In this document: piece after piece, positions 53,100-62,917 of the stretch
Numbering within the stretch: position 1 is the first letter of the stretch
Layout: every line of letters starts with the position of its first letter
Origin: Deltaproteobacteria bacterium
GTDB taxonomy: Bacteria; Desulfobacterota; Binatia; Binatales; Binataceae
NCBI GenBank assembly: GCA_021794015.1
Contig: JAJYRQ010000010.1
Location: 1-64,000 of the forward strand
Direction of reading: 5' to 3'
Length of the DNA stretch: 64,000 nucleotides
The notes under the pieces: model-generated
Told to the model about the DNA's origin: nothing
The model's database searches: none
The model's input: only the letters and a program-made list of their open reading frames with translations
Made by a program: the position numbers and the translations under genes

Positions 53100-53834
53100 A
53101 TGAGACTGGTTAACACGGTGCCGGTGCTGGACGAGGCGAAGTGCATCGGCTGTGTGATCTGCAGCTCGGTTTGTCCAACTCTGGCCTGGAGCGTGGATCG
53201 GAAAACCCGGCTGGCTGTGCTGCAGGAGGCCCTCTGTTTTGGCTGCGTAAACTGCGAGTCGCGCTGCCCGACCTATGCCATCAGGATGGTCCCACGCAAA
53301 AGCGAGCGTTGGCTATACGTCGACCCGGGGCAGGTCGACTATGCGAAGGTGGAGGCATTGTGCCGGAGTGCTCGGCTGCATCCCGAGCAGATAATCTGCT
53401 TCTGTACTTCGTCGCGTGCCGAAGAGGCGGCGGCCGCGATTCTGACCGGCTCGCGCACGCCCGAGGAGATATCCACGCGCACCGGCATCCGCAGCGGCTG
53501 CACCGTTGAGTGTTCTCAACCGTTGCTGCGTCTGCTGGAGGCGGCCGGCATCCCCTTCCAGCCTGCGTTAGACGGCAAGGGCTGGCAGATTTACGGGACC
53601 GTACCCACCGTGTGGGACATTCCCGCCGCGGTGAAACAGAAGTACGCCGGGCGCGGGTTTCATTTTGATGCGGACGCCGTCCTGATGGAGGAAGTTGCCG
53701 CCGGCCCCACGCAGACAGCCGGCATGCACGATTGCGCTTGCCGCGATCGAGCGCCGAGCGTCCGTGGCATATCCGGCGCGCCTCGGCCATGTGGGCCGCA
53801 GACAAAGGCGGGCGACGCTCGGGGTGGACTATGA
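53100..53834 (+). CDS. Iron-sulfur protein: two [4Fe-4S] ferredoxin sites plus BFD-like [2Fe-2S] site
   Basis: A 244-residue protein starting at ATG 53100. Two C-x2-C-x2-C-x3-C clusters occur at C15-C25 and C46-C56. Then a BFD-type domain has C100-x-C102 and C134-x3-C138 (CFCTSS... and GCTVECSQ). The last 80 residues have no known match. It overlaps the next gene by 4 nt (ATGA), so they are translated together. It likely passes electrons to or holds a metal cluster for the LarA-like partner. Role is inferred. Confidence 0.75.
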   Translation: MRLVNTVPVLDEAKCIGCVICSSVCPTLAWSVDRKTRLAVLQEALCFGCVNCESRCPTYAIRMVPRKSERWLYVDPGQVDYAKVEALCRSARLHPEQIICFCTSSRAEEAAAAILTGSRTPEEISTRTGIRSGCTVECSQPLLRLLEAAGIPFQPALDGKGWQIYGTVPTVWDIPAAVKQKYAGRGFHFDADAVLMEEVAAGPTQTAGMHDCACRDRAPSVRGISGAPRPCGPQTKAGDARGGL

Positions 53835-55297
53835 AAAGAGAGCCCATAGCGCCGCGGCCGGCGCGGCAGTCCGCTTACGGCATAGACCCGGTCCTGCTCA
53901 AAAAACGCGCCGCTGAGCTTGCGGGCATCTGCTCGGTGCGGGTCACCGATCTTTTTCCGGATCAGCCGGAAGTCATCTACCCGAACGAACAGGGGATTCG
54001 CGCGGTTCGGGAAGAGACCCGGCGCAGGATGGCGCGGGTTGATCTGAGCCGGATTAAGCCCGGTGATTCGGTCAACGTGCTTTGCTCGCACCATGGTTTC
54101 ACGCTGATGGGGGGCGAGCCGTACGCCGAGATGCTGCGCACCATCCGCGACCTGGTCGCCGAGCGAACCGGCTGTACCCGCATCAACCTGCGCGTGGGCC
54201 AGGGTCTTCGCTACCGGGAAGGAGAAGAATACATCCGGGCTTTTCAGCTCGACTCGTGCTTCAGCAATACCGCAGCCATTGCGCCAATCGACAAAGGCAT
54301 CCCAATCGAGACGGAAATCGGAACGCTCTACGGGATTCGCAAGGCCTACGACGCGGACTGGATCATCCACGCCCACAACTCGGACGTCCGAGAGATTCAC
54401 TTCCACCGGATGGTGGATCGGGCGGTAAAACCCTTCGGGATGTCGTACGCGCGGCTGGAGACGCGCTCCGGCTATCATCAGAATCTTGGGCCGCGCGCGG
54501 CCAACTTCATGGCCCGGGCGATCTTCGATTCAGACTTCGTCCAGTCCAAGTACCTATGCACGGCCTTCTTGATCGTGGCGCCAACCGGCGTGGTGGCCGT
54601 GGACTGCGACAACGACCTTTACGCGCTCAATGACCGGGTGGTCGTCGCGGGGATGAAATATTACGGCAAGATCGTAAGCTTGCTCGGCTCGATTGACGCC
54701 TGCGTGGCGGTTCTGGACTGCCCGGCGCCGGTTCCCTATGTCGCATCGGCAGGCCTTATCTACGGCAACTTCCTGGGTGCCCAGCACGACCTCTTCGACC
54801 TGGAGAAGCCGCTTCCGTCTTACACCTTCTACACGGAGGCCTATTACGGGCACGGCGAGCGGCCCCTCACCAGGCACGTGCCGGGCATCAACCGGGCGCT
54901 CAAGATGACGGTTCACAACTACGCGATGATCGGCTATCCGAGCGAATTCTTCGCGGCCAAGGTGCCTACCGTGGTGGTGGGGCGCGAGCAAGCTGATCTT
55001 TTCCGCCGGGACCCGCAAAGCGTGGGCTACCTGGACCACGCAGTGATTGCCGACAGCCTGGAGACGGCGGTCGCGTTTGCCCGGCGAGTGAGCGAGACAG
55101 AGAAGCTGCTTATCTTTGACGGCGCCGTGGGCGGGATCAACATGAGTGAATCCCTTGCCGAGCACTTCCTTAAGGTGGCGCCGGAAGTGAGCCGGATGGT
55201 GGAAGAAGATCGTCTTCCCCGCTGGCTGCGCCAGCGGGGGATGGACCCGTCCATCCTGGACGACTGGCCCAACCGTAGATACCCGCAGGCGGCCTGA
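53831..55297 (+). CDS. LarA-like protein (DUF2088 candidate)
   Basis: A 488-residue protein coupled by an ATGA overlap to the Fe-S protein. It has two Rossmann-like halves and several conserved-looking histidines: SHHG (87-88) and the cluster H180, H182, H190, H192 in AHNSDVREIHFH. Layout resembles the nickel-pincer lactate racemase family (LarA), but the canonical His/Arg/Lys signatures are not clear, so I keep the call tentative. If so, it would use an NPN-type cofactor to racemise or epimerise a 2-hydroxy acid. Confidence 0.5.
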   Translation: MKREPIAPRPARQSAYGIDPVLLKKRAAELAGICSVRVTDLFPDQPEVIYPNEQGIRAVREETRRRMARVDLSRIKPGDSVNVLCSHHGFTLMGGEPYAEMLRTIRDLVAERTGCTRINLRVGQGLRYREGEEYIRAFQLDSCFSNTAAIAPIDKGIPIETEIGTLYGIRKAYDADWIIHAHNSDVREIHFHRMVDRAVKPFGMSYARLETRSGYHQNLGPRAANFMARAIFDSDFVQSKYLCTAFLIVAPTGVVAVDCDNDLYALNDRVVVAGMKYYGKIVSLLGSIDACVAVLDCPAPVPYVASAGLIYGNFLGAQHDLFDLEKPLPSYTFYTEAYYGHGERPLTRHVPGINRALKMTVHNYAMIGYPSEFFAAKVPTVVVGREQADLFRRDPQSVGYLDHAVIADSLETAVAFARRVSETEKLLIFDGAVGGINMSESLAEHFLKVAPEVSRMVEEDRLPRWLRQRGMDPSILDDWPNRRYPQAA

Positions 55298-55424
55298 AAA
55301 GGCCAAACCCGTTCCCGTGATCGCTCCCGGACATTCGGCTCGGCCCCTCCCTACCGGATGTGGGCGGGCGCAGCCGCTCCGCATCCGGTCGGCGTGAGAC
55401 TGCCTCGAAGATGCCCATCCGCTC

Positions 55425-57152
55425 GTGAATAAAGCGATGCCGGGCGACATCCGCGACGAGATTTTCCACCACCTTGCCGGCCAGGCGACGACTGCCGTGG
55501 TGTCGGCTGAGGCCGACGGAGTCTTAGCCGGCATCGAGGCAGCTCGACGCCATGGCAGCGCCCTAGGCTTATCGATCACGGCACGAGTTCAGGACGGAGC
55601 GGGTCTTAGGCGAGGCGATATCGTGCTTGTGGCCCGGGGATCTGCTCAGGCGATAGCCCGAGGCGAAGAAGTGCTCATCGGAGCAATGGCGAAACCTTCG
55701 GGAATCGCCAGCGCGGCCGCCCGGGCGGGTCGCCTGGCCGGCCGGCGGGTCCGCGTCGTCTGCGGCGCCTGGAAGAAAATGCCCCCGGAAATGAAGGCGA
55801 TCGTGCGCGACGCGATCCAGGCCGGAGGCGCCAGTTTTCGAATCGCCGAGCCCCCGTTTCTCTATCTGGACAAGAATTACCTGCGGATGCTCGGCGGATT
55901 GGGCGCGGCGCTCGAGGCAACCGCACATCTGCACGGCTATGCCCAAGCGGTGCAGGTACGCGGCGAGCGGGCGGCTATTGCGGACGAGGCTGCCGAAGCA
56001 GCCGCCGCCGGTGTTGCCGTGCTGATGGTGGATACCGGCCAGCCCGAAGATATTGACCGGGTGTCACAGCGGCTGCGCAGCATGGGGCTGCGCGACAAGG
56101 TGCGCATCGCTTTTGCCGGGGGCATCAGGCTCGACCAAATCGAGGCTCTGGCGGCGCGTGACGTGGACATCCTCGACGTGGGAACTGCCATAGTAGACGC
56201 ACCGTTGCTGCCACTGCGGTTCGACGTCGTCCCGCGTTCTGCGGTCAGCGCCCCGATCGAGCTCAACCTGCTCGAAAAGACCGAGCTTTGGATTCGGCCC
56301 ATTGAGCTCCGGGAGGCCGACCTCCAGGCTATCGGACAGGCTGTCGCCGAGGTGCTGGAGCTGCCAGGCGACGAAGTGCTGGTGACCGACGTACGCGACC
56401 AGGTGATCACCCTGGACGTTCTGCGGCCTACGGTAATGGCCGAACAGATCGCGGGAAAAGAGCGGGCTTTGCTCGAACGGCTTGCGGCGCTGCCGGGCGT
56501 CACTCTGGACGAGGAGACCGCCGTGCACTCGGAAGGCGTTCTCGGCCTCATCGGCCTGAGCCAGGCGCAAACCGCAGCCGTGCTCGAGGCCGGGCGCGAT
56601 CTGAGTAGCCGCCTGCGCGCCGCGATGGCCCGGCGCGCCATGGTTTTTGCCACCGGCGAAGAGGTCCGTCGAGGCGCCATCCGGGATACCAATACCGAGC
56701 TGATTGTGGAACGGCTGCGCCGGCACGGCTTTCGGGTTGCGGTCGGACCCGTGCTTCCTGATGACGCCGAGACGATCGCGGGCGCCCTGCGTCGTGCCGC
56801 CGGGGACGGCTACGGCCTGGTGATTACTACCGGAGGATTGGGCGCCGAAGACAAGGACTGCACGGTCGAGGGCGTGCTCGGCGTGGATCCGGAAGCCGCA
56901 ACACCTTACCTTGTCCACTTTCCCAGCGGCGCCGGGCGCCATGTCAAAGACGGAGTGCGTATAGCGGTGGGCCAAGTCGAGCAATCTTTGATAGTCGCCC
57001 TGCCCGGACCCAACGAAGAAGTGCAAGTAGCCATGGAGGTTCTGCTGCAGGGCTTAGCTGCCGGCCTGGATAAGGCGGAGATGGCGCAGGCGCTGGCTGA
57101 GCGCCTGCGCCAGACACTGCGCGATAAGATGGCGCGCCGCGCTCACCGCTAA
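55425..57152 (+). CDS. Fusion of NadC-like phosphoribosyltransferase and CinA/MoCF-like domain
   Basis: A 575-residue two-part protein. Residues 1-270 look like quinolinate phosphoribosyltransferase (NadC): KPSGIAS, GGASFRI, FLYLDKNY, and the late FAGGIRLDQIEALAARDVDILDVG. Key quinolinate residues differ (WKKMPP). Residues about 275-390 are an unassigned linker domain. The C-terminal part is a CinA/MoaB-like domain: ATGEEVRRGAIRDTNTELI and TGGLGAEDKDCT. It starts at GTG 55425 (or ATG 55437). It follows the LarA-like gene by 127 nt on the same strand. Confidence 0.78.
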   Translation: MNKAMPGDIRDEIFHHLAGQATTAVVSAEADGVLAGIEAARRHGSALGLSITARVQDGAGLRRGDIVLVARGSAQAIARGEEVLIGAMAKPSGIASAAARAGRLAGRRVRVVCGAWKKMPPEMKAIVRDAIQAGGASFRIAEPPFLYLDKNYLRMLGGLGAALEATAHLHGYAQAVQVRGERAAIADEAAEAAAAGVAVLMVDTGQPEDIDRVSQRLRSMGLRDKVRIAFAGGIRLDQIEALAARDVDILDVGTAIVDAPLLPLRFDVVPRSAVSAPIELNLLEKTELWIRPIELREADLQAIGQAVAEVLELPGDEVLVTDVRDQVITLDVLRPTVMAEQIAGKERALLERLAALPGVTLDEETAVHSEGVLGLIGLSQAQTAAVLEAGRDLSSRLRAAMARRAMVFATGEEVRRGAIRDTNTELIVERLRRHGFRVAVGPVLPDDAETIAGALRRAAGDGYGLVITTGGLGAEDKDCTVEGVLGVDPEAATPYLVHFPSGAGRHVKDGVRIAVGQVEQSLIVALPGPNEEVQVAMEVLLQGLAAGLDKAEMAQALAERLRQTLRDKMARRAHR

Positions 57153-57464
57153 ATAGCCCTGAGCTCGAGCCTGCATCACTATGCGCATCGTCTCCCAACC
57201 GCACTCGAACGCTTTTCCCGCCGGGGAGCGAAGGATCACGCGCGGGCCAGCATCCGCCAGCGCACTGTCCCATTAATAAGTCGCGCGGAAGGAGCTGTCA
57301 TCCTCAGCCAAGGGAGTCTGCGAGCGCAGCCGAAGGAACGCGCGCGGCCGTTTATGGCCGTGCGACCTGCCGCGGTTTCACGGAAAGAATCCATCACAGC
57401 CGCCCAAATGGCGGCTGCGAGATTCTTCGCCAGCGCTCAGAATAACAACCTGTGCTTGGTGCAT
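57153..57464. other. Intergenic region holding the inverted-repeat element
   Basis: 312 bp between the fusion gene and the convergent Apea-like gene. It holds the repeat at 57296-57447. Nothing else was recognised. Confidence 0.5.
57296..57447. repeat. MITE-like inverted-repeat element
   Basis: A 152-bp element bounded by TGTCATCC at the left (57296) and a complementary ...GAATAACA at the right (57447). The left end CTCAGC.AAGG and right end GATTCTTCGC.GCGCTCAGAAT repeat the common pattern of TGTCATyCTGAGCG...AAGAATCT elements spread through many bacterial genomes. It sits between two convergent genes. Confidence 0.5.
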
Positions 57465-58559
57465 CTACTTGCGGGACGCTACACTAGCGCACAAAAAGCC
57501 GTGCAAGCAGATGCGCCGGCGCAACCTTACGCCAATCACGTCGGCGGCGGGTTCGACCCCGGCAAGGCGGAACTGTGCTCCCCATTCTTTCCGGACCGCA
57601 CGATCATCCTGCCAGAAACGACTGATGGGGTCAGAATCATGGTAAACGTCCATGAAGGCGCTACTCTCTGTAAATAGCCGGCGGTAGAGCTCCAGGCAGA
57701 GAACCTCGGCCTGCCACGCGCGCAGCCACGCCGTCTCTTCGGGAACCGAACCGGTGAGCCTTGCGTCCTCAAAATGCTCGTGATGCTCGGCCTTGCTGCG
57801 CAGCCGGTACATTTCCTCAAGGGCCTTGCGCGTCTGCTCGTCCGACCCGCAGAGGACCGACAACTCATTGGCGAATTGGTCTTTCCCCCAGACCTTTGGC
57901 GGCAGAAACGATTCGACGGCACGAACGTACTGGTGAATGCGAACGTGAAAGGAAGGGGAACGGCAGGCTTCAAGAAACGCTACCACGCCGGAGTTCACGC
58001 GCCAGTAGCGAGGCGGCTTCCGGCCTCGTTCGCGGTCGCTCTCGTGGCAATCGATGATCTGCTTCAGACGCTCGGCGAATTTAACGGCCGACGCGATCCT
58101 GTCATCCAGCGACCACTGGCCCGTCTCGCGCGTGCTTGATACGACGCGATCAGGTTTTCGACGGCTCTGCTCCGCCAGGCCCCTGGAGTGCGAACAGAGC
58201 AGGCTGGCGCTTCCCTCGGACCGCCGTTCCGGGACACCGTAGCACATAGACGCGCGAGTGTTGTCCCCTCTGCCGATGAAGAGGAGGCCTTCTTCAAACT
58301 GCGGAATTCCGAGCCAGGTGGCAAGGCCGTGGAGGAAATAGCGTACGCGCCGCCGATCTTGCTCGCCCTCTTGAAAAGGGTGCCAGAGCTGTGGTGCGCA
58401 GCGCTTCGCCGTTATCATGACATTACACCCAGTCTGCTCTTCCCGGGTCAGCTTCTTGGCCACGAACCCTCCAACCTGCTGCTTCACCGCCGCATCAACG
58501 TCGAACGGTGGCTCCTTCGACAGCCAATAATTGTAATGGTCGGCCCTTTCTGTGAGCAT
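57465..58559 (-). CDS. Apea/HEPN-like protein
   Basis: A 364-residue protein; ATG 58559 is the natural start (MLTERADHYNYWLSK). A HEPN-type motif occurs in YRLRSKAEHHEHF (R-x4-H), as in Apea-like HEPN domains, and the front part is mixed alpha-beta with no name. Upstream in-frame sequence is dropped. Function unknown; RNA cleavage in defence is an inference from the motif. Confidence 0.6.
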   Translation of the reverse strand: MLTERADHYNYWLSKEPPFDVDAAVKQQVGGFVAKKLTREEQTGCNVMITAKRCAPQLWHPFQEGEQDRRRVRYFLHGLATWLGIPQFEEGLLFIGRGDNTRASMCYGVPERRSEGSASLLCSHSRGLAEQSRRKPDRVVSSTRETGQWSLDDRIASAVKFAERLKQIIDCHESDRERGRKPPRYWRVNSGVVAFLEACRSPSFHVRIHQYVRAVESFLPPKVWGKDQFANELSVLCGSDEQTRKALEEMYRLRSKAEHHEHFEDARLTGSVPEETAWLRAWQAEVLCLELYRRLFTESSAFMDVYHDSDPISRFWQDDRAVRKEWGAQFRLAGVEPAADVIGVRLRRRICLHGFLCASVASRK

Positions 58560-58703
58560 GCCATAACTTTCCGTTGGTGCGGATGGCCGCCGATGGCCCG
58601 GGCGAGCCTTCGGCCGGGCGGTAATCGCAAAGGGCCACACCTCAGAGCTCGATGGTCGGCGGCAATTTGCGAGCGCTGCTCCCAAGCGGTAGGCTTATGG
58701 GCG

Positions 58704-59042
58704 ATGCCCATTCACGAGTACGAATGCCTGCGCTGCGCCGGGGTAAGCGCCCACCTCGTGATGAAGCGTTCGGACCGCTCCGCTCTTAGCTGCCCGCGCT
58801 GCGGCGGGCGCCGGCTAAAGCGCGTGCTGTCCGCCTTCGCCGTGATCGAAAGCGAAGCCTCCCGGCTGCGCAATTTCGACCCTGCTCGCCCGCGCGACGA
58901 GAGCTTTTACCGCGACCCCCGCAACATCGGGCTGACGGCCAAGAGCCGCGCCCGCCGCCTGGGCGCGGACCTCGGAGAAAAGTTCGAAACCACGCTTGAA
59001 CGCGCCCGCAGTGGCCAGCTCATAAAGGAAATGTTTCAATAG
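58704..59042 (+). CDS. FmdB-family zinc-ribbon protein
   Basis: A 112-residue protein with two CxxC knuckles (YECLRCAG and CPRCGG) near the N-terminus, the FmdB regulatory-protein pattern, then a charged helical tail. ATG 58704. Function is unknown. It is followed 49 nt later by another zinc-ribbon gene. Confidence 0.87.
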   Translation: MPIHEYECLRCAGVSAHLVMKRSDRSALSCPRCGGRRLKRVLSAFAVIESEASRLRNFDPARPRDESFYRDPRNIGLTAKSRARRLGADLGEKFETTLERARSGQLIKEMFQ

Positions 59043-59091
59043 ACTAGCGCAGCGTCCCTCCCCGCCGTGAGGGACTGCGAGGAGAGCGCTT

Positions 59092-59358
59092 ATGCCGGCC
59101 GGCGACGAAAAAGACCGCCTGGGCGACAAGCTGCGCCAGGCAGAAAAGGCGCGCGAAGACCAGTGGGCGCGCGATCGCGACCAGGAGCTGCTCGAAAAGA
59201 TGCGCGCCAAGCTGGTCGAGCCGCTTAACTGCCCGCACTGCCACAAGCCGCTGGAGCCTCACGTGCTGTCCGGCGCTCAATTCTTCCAGTGCCCTGCCCA
59301 TGACGGCCTGTGGCTGGAGCGCGAAAGCGCCGAGAAGTTCCTCGCCCAAGTGCGCTAA
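59092..59358 (+). CDS. Small TFIIB-type zinc-ribbon protein
   Basis: An 88-residue protein: a charged coiled helix (residues 1-42), then a zinc ribbon LNCPHCHKPLE...CPAHDGLWLE of the zf-TFIIB type found in stand-alone regulators. ATG 59092 with GGAGAG upstream. Function unknown. Confidence 0.75.
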   Translation: MPAGDEKDRLGDKLRQAEKAREDQWARDRDQELLEKMRAKLVEPLNCPHCHKPLEPHVLSGAQFFQCPAHDGLWLERESAEKFLAQVR

Positions 59359-59463
59359 GCCTTGTTGACCGCGCGCCCGCGGCGTCCGCCCCGGCCCCCG
59401 CGGTAGCGCTTTTTGCCGCCCGCGCGGGTTGTGAACCCGACAAGTTTGCGTCAGAATGACGCT

Positions 59464-60465
59464 ATGGCGCTCGACAAGTTCGTGCTGGCCCTGGCGCAGA
59501 TCGACCCGCGCCTGGGCGACGTGGAGGCAAACCGGGAACAGGTGGCGCGGCGGCTGGGCGAGGCGCGCGCCCAAGGCGCCGACCTGGTGATTTTTCCCGA
59601 GTTGGCCCTTACCGGCTACTTTCTCAAGGACCAGGTCCCCGAGGTTGCGCTGCGGGCCGACGGTCCGCAGCTTGCCTGGCTGCGCGAGCTCAGCAAGGAG
59701 ATCGCCGTGGTGATCGGCCTGGTCGAGGAAAGCCGGGCCTTCATCTACTACAATGCGGCGCTCTACCTGGAACGGGGCGAACTGGTCCACGTTCACCGCA
59801 AGTGTTACCTGCCGACCTACGGACTCTTCGACGAGTTGCGCTACTTCGGCCGGGGCCGCCGGCTGGGCGGCTTTGACTCGCGCTTCGGCCGCATGGCACT
59901 GCTTATCTGCGAGGACATGTGGCATCCCTCGGCGGTTTACCTGGCGGCCGCCGACTATGCGGCTACGATGGTGACTATCTCGGCGAGTCCCGTATGGGGC
60001 GTGGGCAAGGGAGAGCTGCCGGAGAACGCGGCGCACTGGCGCAAGCTGGTGCGCTTCAGCGCCGAGACCTGGGGCCTGTTCGTTGCCTACTGCAACCGGG
60101 TCGGGTTCGAGGATGGCGTTGGCTTCTGGGGCGGTTCGGAGCTGGTCGATCCGTTTGGTCAGACCGTGGCTGCCGCGCCCTGTTACGAGGAGGGGCTCGT
60201 TTTGGGCGAGGTGGACCTGCGCAAGACGCGGCGCAAGCGGCTGCTTTCGACGACGCTGCGCGACGAGGACCTGCAACTCACCCTAAGCGAGTTGGCGCGC
60301 ATCGCGCGGCGCACGGCGCGCGCCGCCGAGACGGCAGAGCTTGGCGCCGCAGACGGCCGGCGCGCGGCCCAGGACAACGGCGCGCCGCCGGCCTCGCGCG
60401 ACGAGGTGGCGGCGCCCAGGAAAACCGCGGCCGGCAAGGGGACCTCCCGGCGCGGCCCAGGCTGA
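59464..60465 (+). CDS. Nitrilase-superfamily amidase, likely glutaminase partner of NadE
   Basis: A 333-residue carbon-nitrogen hydrolase with the Glu-Lys-Cys triad: IFPELALTG (E46), [10 protein letters not shown] (K) and [10 protein letters not shown] (C). In many bacteria this domain is fused to NAD synthetase. Here it is a separate gene ending 8 nt before nadE, so it probably supplies ammonia from glutamine in trans. The C-terminal 50 residues are basic and disordered. ATG 59464. Confidence 0.87.
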   Translation: MALDKFVLALAQIDPRLGDVEANREQVARRLGEARAQGADLVIFPELALTGYFLKDQVPEVALRADGPQLAWLRELSKEIAVVIGLVEESRAFIYYNAALYLERGELVHVHRKCYLPTYGLFDELRYFGRGRRLGGFDSRFGRMALLICEDMWHPSAVYLAAADYAATMVTISASPVWGVGKGELPENAAHWRKLVRFSAETWGLFVAYCNRVGFEDGVGFWGGSELVDPFGQTVAAAPCYEEGLVLGEVDLRKTRRKRLLSTTLRDEDLQLTLSELARIARRTARAAETAELGAADGRRAAQDNGAPPASRDEVAAPRKTAAGKGTSRRGPG

Positions 60466-60472
60466 ACCTGCC

Positions 60473-61324
60473 ATGAAGCAGCGCGACGGCGGCAACGGCA
60501 CAGCTTGGCAACTCGCGCTTAACCTTGAAGTGGCCCGGCGGCTTATTGTCGCCTTCATCCGCAACGAGTTTCTTAAAGTGGGGGTCAGGCGCGCGGTAGT
60601 GGGCTTGTCGGGCGGCGTGGACTCAAGCCTGAGCGCGGCGCTGGCCGCTGAGGCCCTTGGCCCGCAAAACGTCCTCGGGCTTATCATGCCCTATCGCCTC
60701 TCCAGCGCCTCGAGCCGCGCCGACGCGCAATTGGTCGTGAGCAAGACCGGGATTCGCAGCCTGGTGGTTGATATCACGCCGCAGATCGACGCCTACTTCG
60801 AGCGCTTTCCCGAGGCCGACCAGCGGCGCCGGGGCAACAAGATGGCCCGCGAGCGCATGACCATCCTTTACGACCATTCGGTGGCCTTCGAGGCCCTGGT
60901 CCTGGGCACCTCGAACAAGACCGAATTGCTGCTCGGCTACGGCACGGTCTACGGCGACATGGCCTCGGCAGTGAATCCGCTCGGCGATCTTTACAAGACC
61001 CAGGTATGGGCCCTGGCGCACGCCCTGGGCCTGCCCCAGGAGATCGTTCAGAAGCAGCCGTCGGCCGACCTGTGGGTGGGGCAGACCGACGAAGGCGAGT
61101 TGGGGTTCACTTACCGGCAAGTCGACGAGCTGTTGTTCCTGATGGTTGACCGGCGCTACTCGCGCGAGGAGCTGGTCGGCCTGGGCCTTGCCGGGCACTT
61201 CGTTGACCGGGTGGCCGCAATGGTGCGCCAATCGCAGTTCAAGCGCCGGCTGCCGGTCATCGCCAAGCTCTCCGAGCGGACGATCGACCGCGACTTCCGC
61301 TACGCCCGCGACTGGGGCAGGTGA
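60473..61324 (+). CDS. nadE: NAD+ synthetase
   Basis: A 283-residue ATP-pyrophosphatase-type NAD synthetase. The P-loop is SGGVDSS, and [32 protein letters not shown] is the NaAD-binding segment. ATG 60473. It makes NAD from deamido-NAD. The stop overlaps the rsmI GTG by 4 nt (GTGA). Confidence 0.93.
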   Translation: MKQRDGGNGTAWQLALNLEVARRLIVAFIRNEFLKVGVRRAVVGLSGGVDSSLSAALAAEALGPQNVLGLIMPYRLSSASSRADAQLVVSKTGIRSLVVDITPQIDAYFERFPEADQRRRGNKMARERMTILYDHSVAFEALVLGTSNKTELLLGYGTVYGDMASAVNPLGDLYKTQVWALAHALGLPQEIVQKQPSADLWVGQTDEGELGFTYRQVDELLFLMVDRRYSREELVGLGLAGHFVDRVAAMVRQSQFKRRLPVIAKLSERTIDRDFRYARDWGR

Positions 61325-62286
61325 ACAGGCGCGCCCAACTGCGCCCGGCCGAACGCTCAAAGCGGCCTGCAGCGCCGGCCCGTCCAGCAGCGAGCGCAAA
61401 GCAGCCTGCCCGCGCCGGGGTGCTCTACGTCGTCGCGATGCCGATCGGCAACCCCGCAGACTTAAGTCCCCGGGCGCTCGAGGTGCTCCGCTCGGTCGAT
61501 CTGATCGCGTGCGAGGACACGCGCCGGCTACGACCGCTGCTGGCCGCCCGGCAGATCGCTGCGCCGGCCGTCAGCTACTTCGAGCACAACGAAAGCCGGC
61601 GCGCGAGAGCGCTCGCCGCCCGGCTTGCGGCCGGCGCCTCGATCGCGCTGGTGAGCGACGCCGGAACCCCGGCCGTCGCGGACCCCGGCTTGCGCCTGGT
61701 AGAGGCGGCGCACGAGGCCGGATGTACCGTGACGGCGGTGCCCGGGCCCTCGGCAGTGATCGCGGCGCTTTCGATTGCCGGAATCGCCACCGACCGCTTT
61801 ACCTTTGAAGGCTTCCTTCCCGCCCAGCCGCCGGCGCGCCGGCGCTTGCTGGAATCGCTGGCCGGCGAGCCCCGCACGATGGTCTTTTTCGAAGCGGCGC
61901 GCCGGGCGGCCGAAAGCGTGGCCGAGATGGCACGCGCCTTCGGCGCCGAGCGGCTGGCGGCGCTGGTGCGCGAGATGACCAAGACCTTCGAAAGCGTGCT
62001 GCGCGGATCGCTTGCGGAAATCGCCGCCCAAATCGCGGCCGAACCTTTGCGAGGCGAAATAACCCTGGTAGTGGCCGGCCGACCAAAGAACCGCTTAGCG
62101 GTCAGCGCCGAGCCAACCGGCCAAGGCGCACCGCTGCCGGACCCCATGGCCGCGGTCAACGCCCTGTGCCAGGCCGGCCTGAGCCTCAAGCAGGCTTCGG
62201 CTTCCGTAGCCAAGCTGACCGGCCTTAGGCGACGAGACCTCTACCAGGCAGCACTGAGCGCCAGACAACGCCAAAGCCCGGCTTAA
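61321..62286 (+). CDS. rsmI: 16S rRNA (cytidine(1402)-2'-O)-methyltransferase
   Basis: A 321-residue enzyme of the tetrapyrrole methylase fold that modifies C1402 of 16S rRNA. Motifs are [32 protein letters not shown] and [12 protein letters not shown]. It starts at GTG 61321, overlapping nadE, with a 34-residue Arg/Ala leader before the conserved core. Co-transcription with nadE is likely. Confidence 0.94.
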   Translation: MNRRAQLRPAERSKRPAAPARPAASAKQPARAGVLYVVAMPIGNPADLSPRALEVLRSVDLIACEDTRRLRPLLAARQIAAPAVSYFEHNESRRARALAARLAAGASIALVSDAGTPAVADPGLRLVEAAHEAGCTVTAVPGPSAVIAALSIAGIATDRFTFEGFLPAQPPARRRLLESLAGEPRTMVFFEAARRAAESVAEMARAFGAERLAALVREMTKTFESVLRGSLAEIAAQIAAEPLRGEITLVVAGRPKNRLAVSAEPTGQGAPLPDPMAAVNALCQAGLSLKQASASVAKLTGLRRRDLYQAALSARQRQSPA

Positions 62287-62430
62287 AGAACACGCGCAGA
62301 CTTCCGGCGGCTTACGGCCGCGCTTGAAACCGCCGCGGCGGTGATGTTCAATGCCCGATGAAAGGCGTCTTGCCGATGAGGCGCCGATCGGCGCATCCCA
62401 GGCCAGACCCGGCCGGCGCAGGACCCCGCC

Positions 62431-62883
62431 ATGGCGAAAGTGTTGGTAATTCACGGACCGAATCTCAACCTCCTGGGGGAACGCGAACCTGCGATCTACG
62501 GCCGAACGAGGCTGGCCGAAATCGACGCCGAGCTGGCCGAGCTGGCCCGCGAGCTGGGGATTTCGCTGGAAACTTTTCAGTCGAACAGCGAGGGCGCCAT
62601 CGTCGACCGGATTCAACAGGCGCGGGGCAGCGTGGATGCCTTGATAATCAATCCGGCGGCGTATACCCACACGAGCGTGGCCATTCGCGACGCGCTCGTT
62701 GCGGCGGCAATTCCGACGGTCGAAGTTCACCTATCCAACGTCTACCGGCGTGAACCCTTGCGCCACGTCTCGGTGATCGCGGACGTCGTCGAAGGGCGTA
62801 TCATGGGATTGGGAGCCGAAGGCTATCTGCTCGCGCTGCGTGCGGCAAAGTCGCTCATCGAGCGCGCTCCGCGCAAAACTTAA
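62431..62883 (+). CDS. aroQ: 3-dehydroquinate dehydratase, type II
   Basis: A 150-residue enzyme of the shikimate pathway. The start [21 protein letters not shown] carries the catalytic Tyr, with [16 protein letters not shown] and EVHLSN also present, giving the full type II active site. It is followed by accB, an aroQ-accB-accC order common in bacteria. Confidence 0.96.
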   Translation: MAKVLVIHGPNLNLLGEREPAIYGRTRLAEIDAELAELARELGISLETFQSNSEGAIVDRIQQARGSVDALIINPAAYTHTSVAIRDALVAAAIPTVEVHLSNVYRREPLRHVSVIADVVEGRIMGLGAEGYLLALRAAKSLIERAPRKT

Positions 62884-62917
62884 CGGGCGGCGGCTTTGGC
62901 CCCAAAGGCTTACAGCT

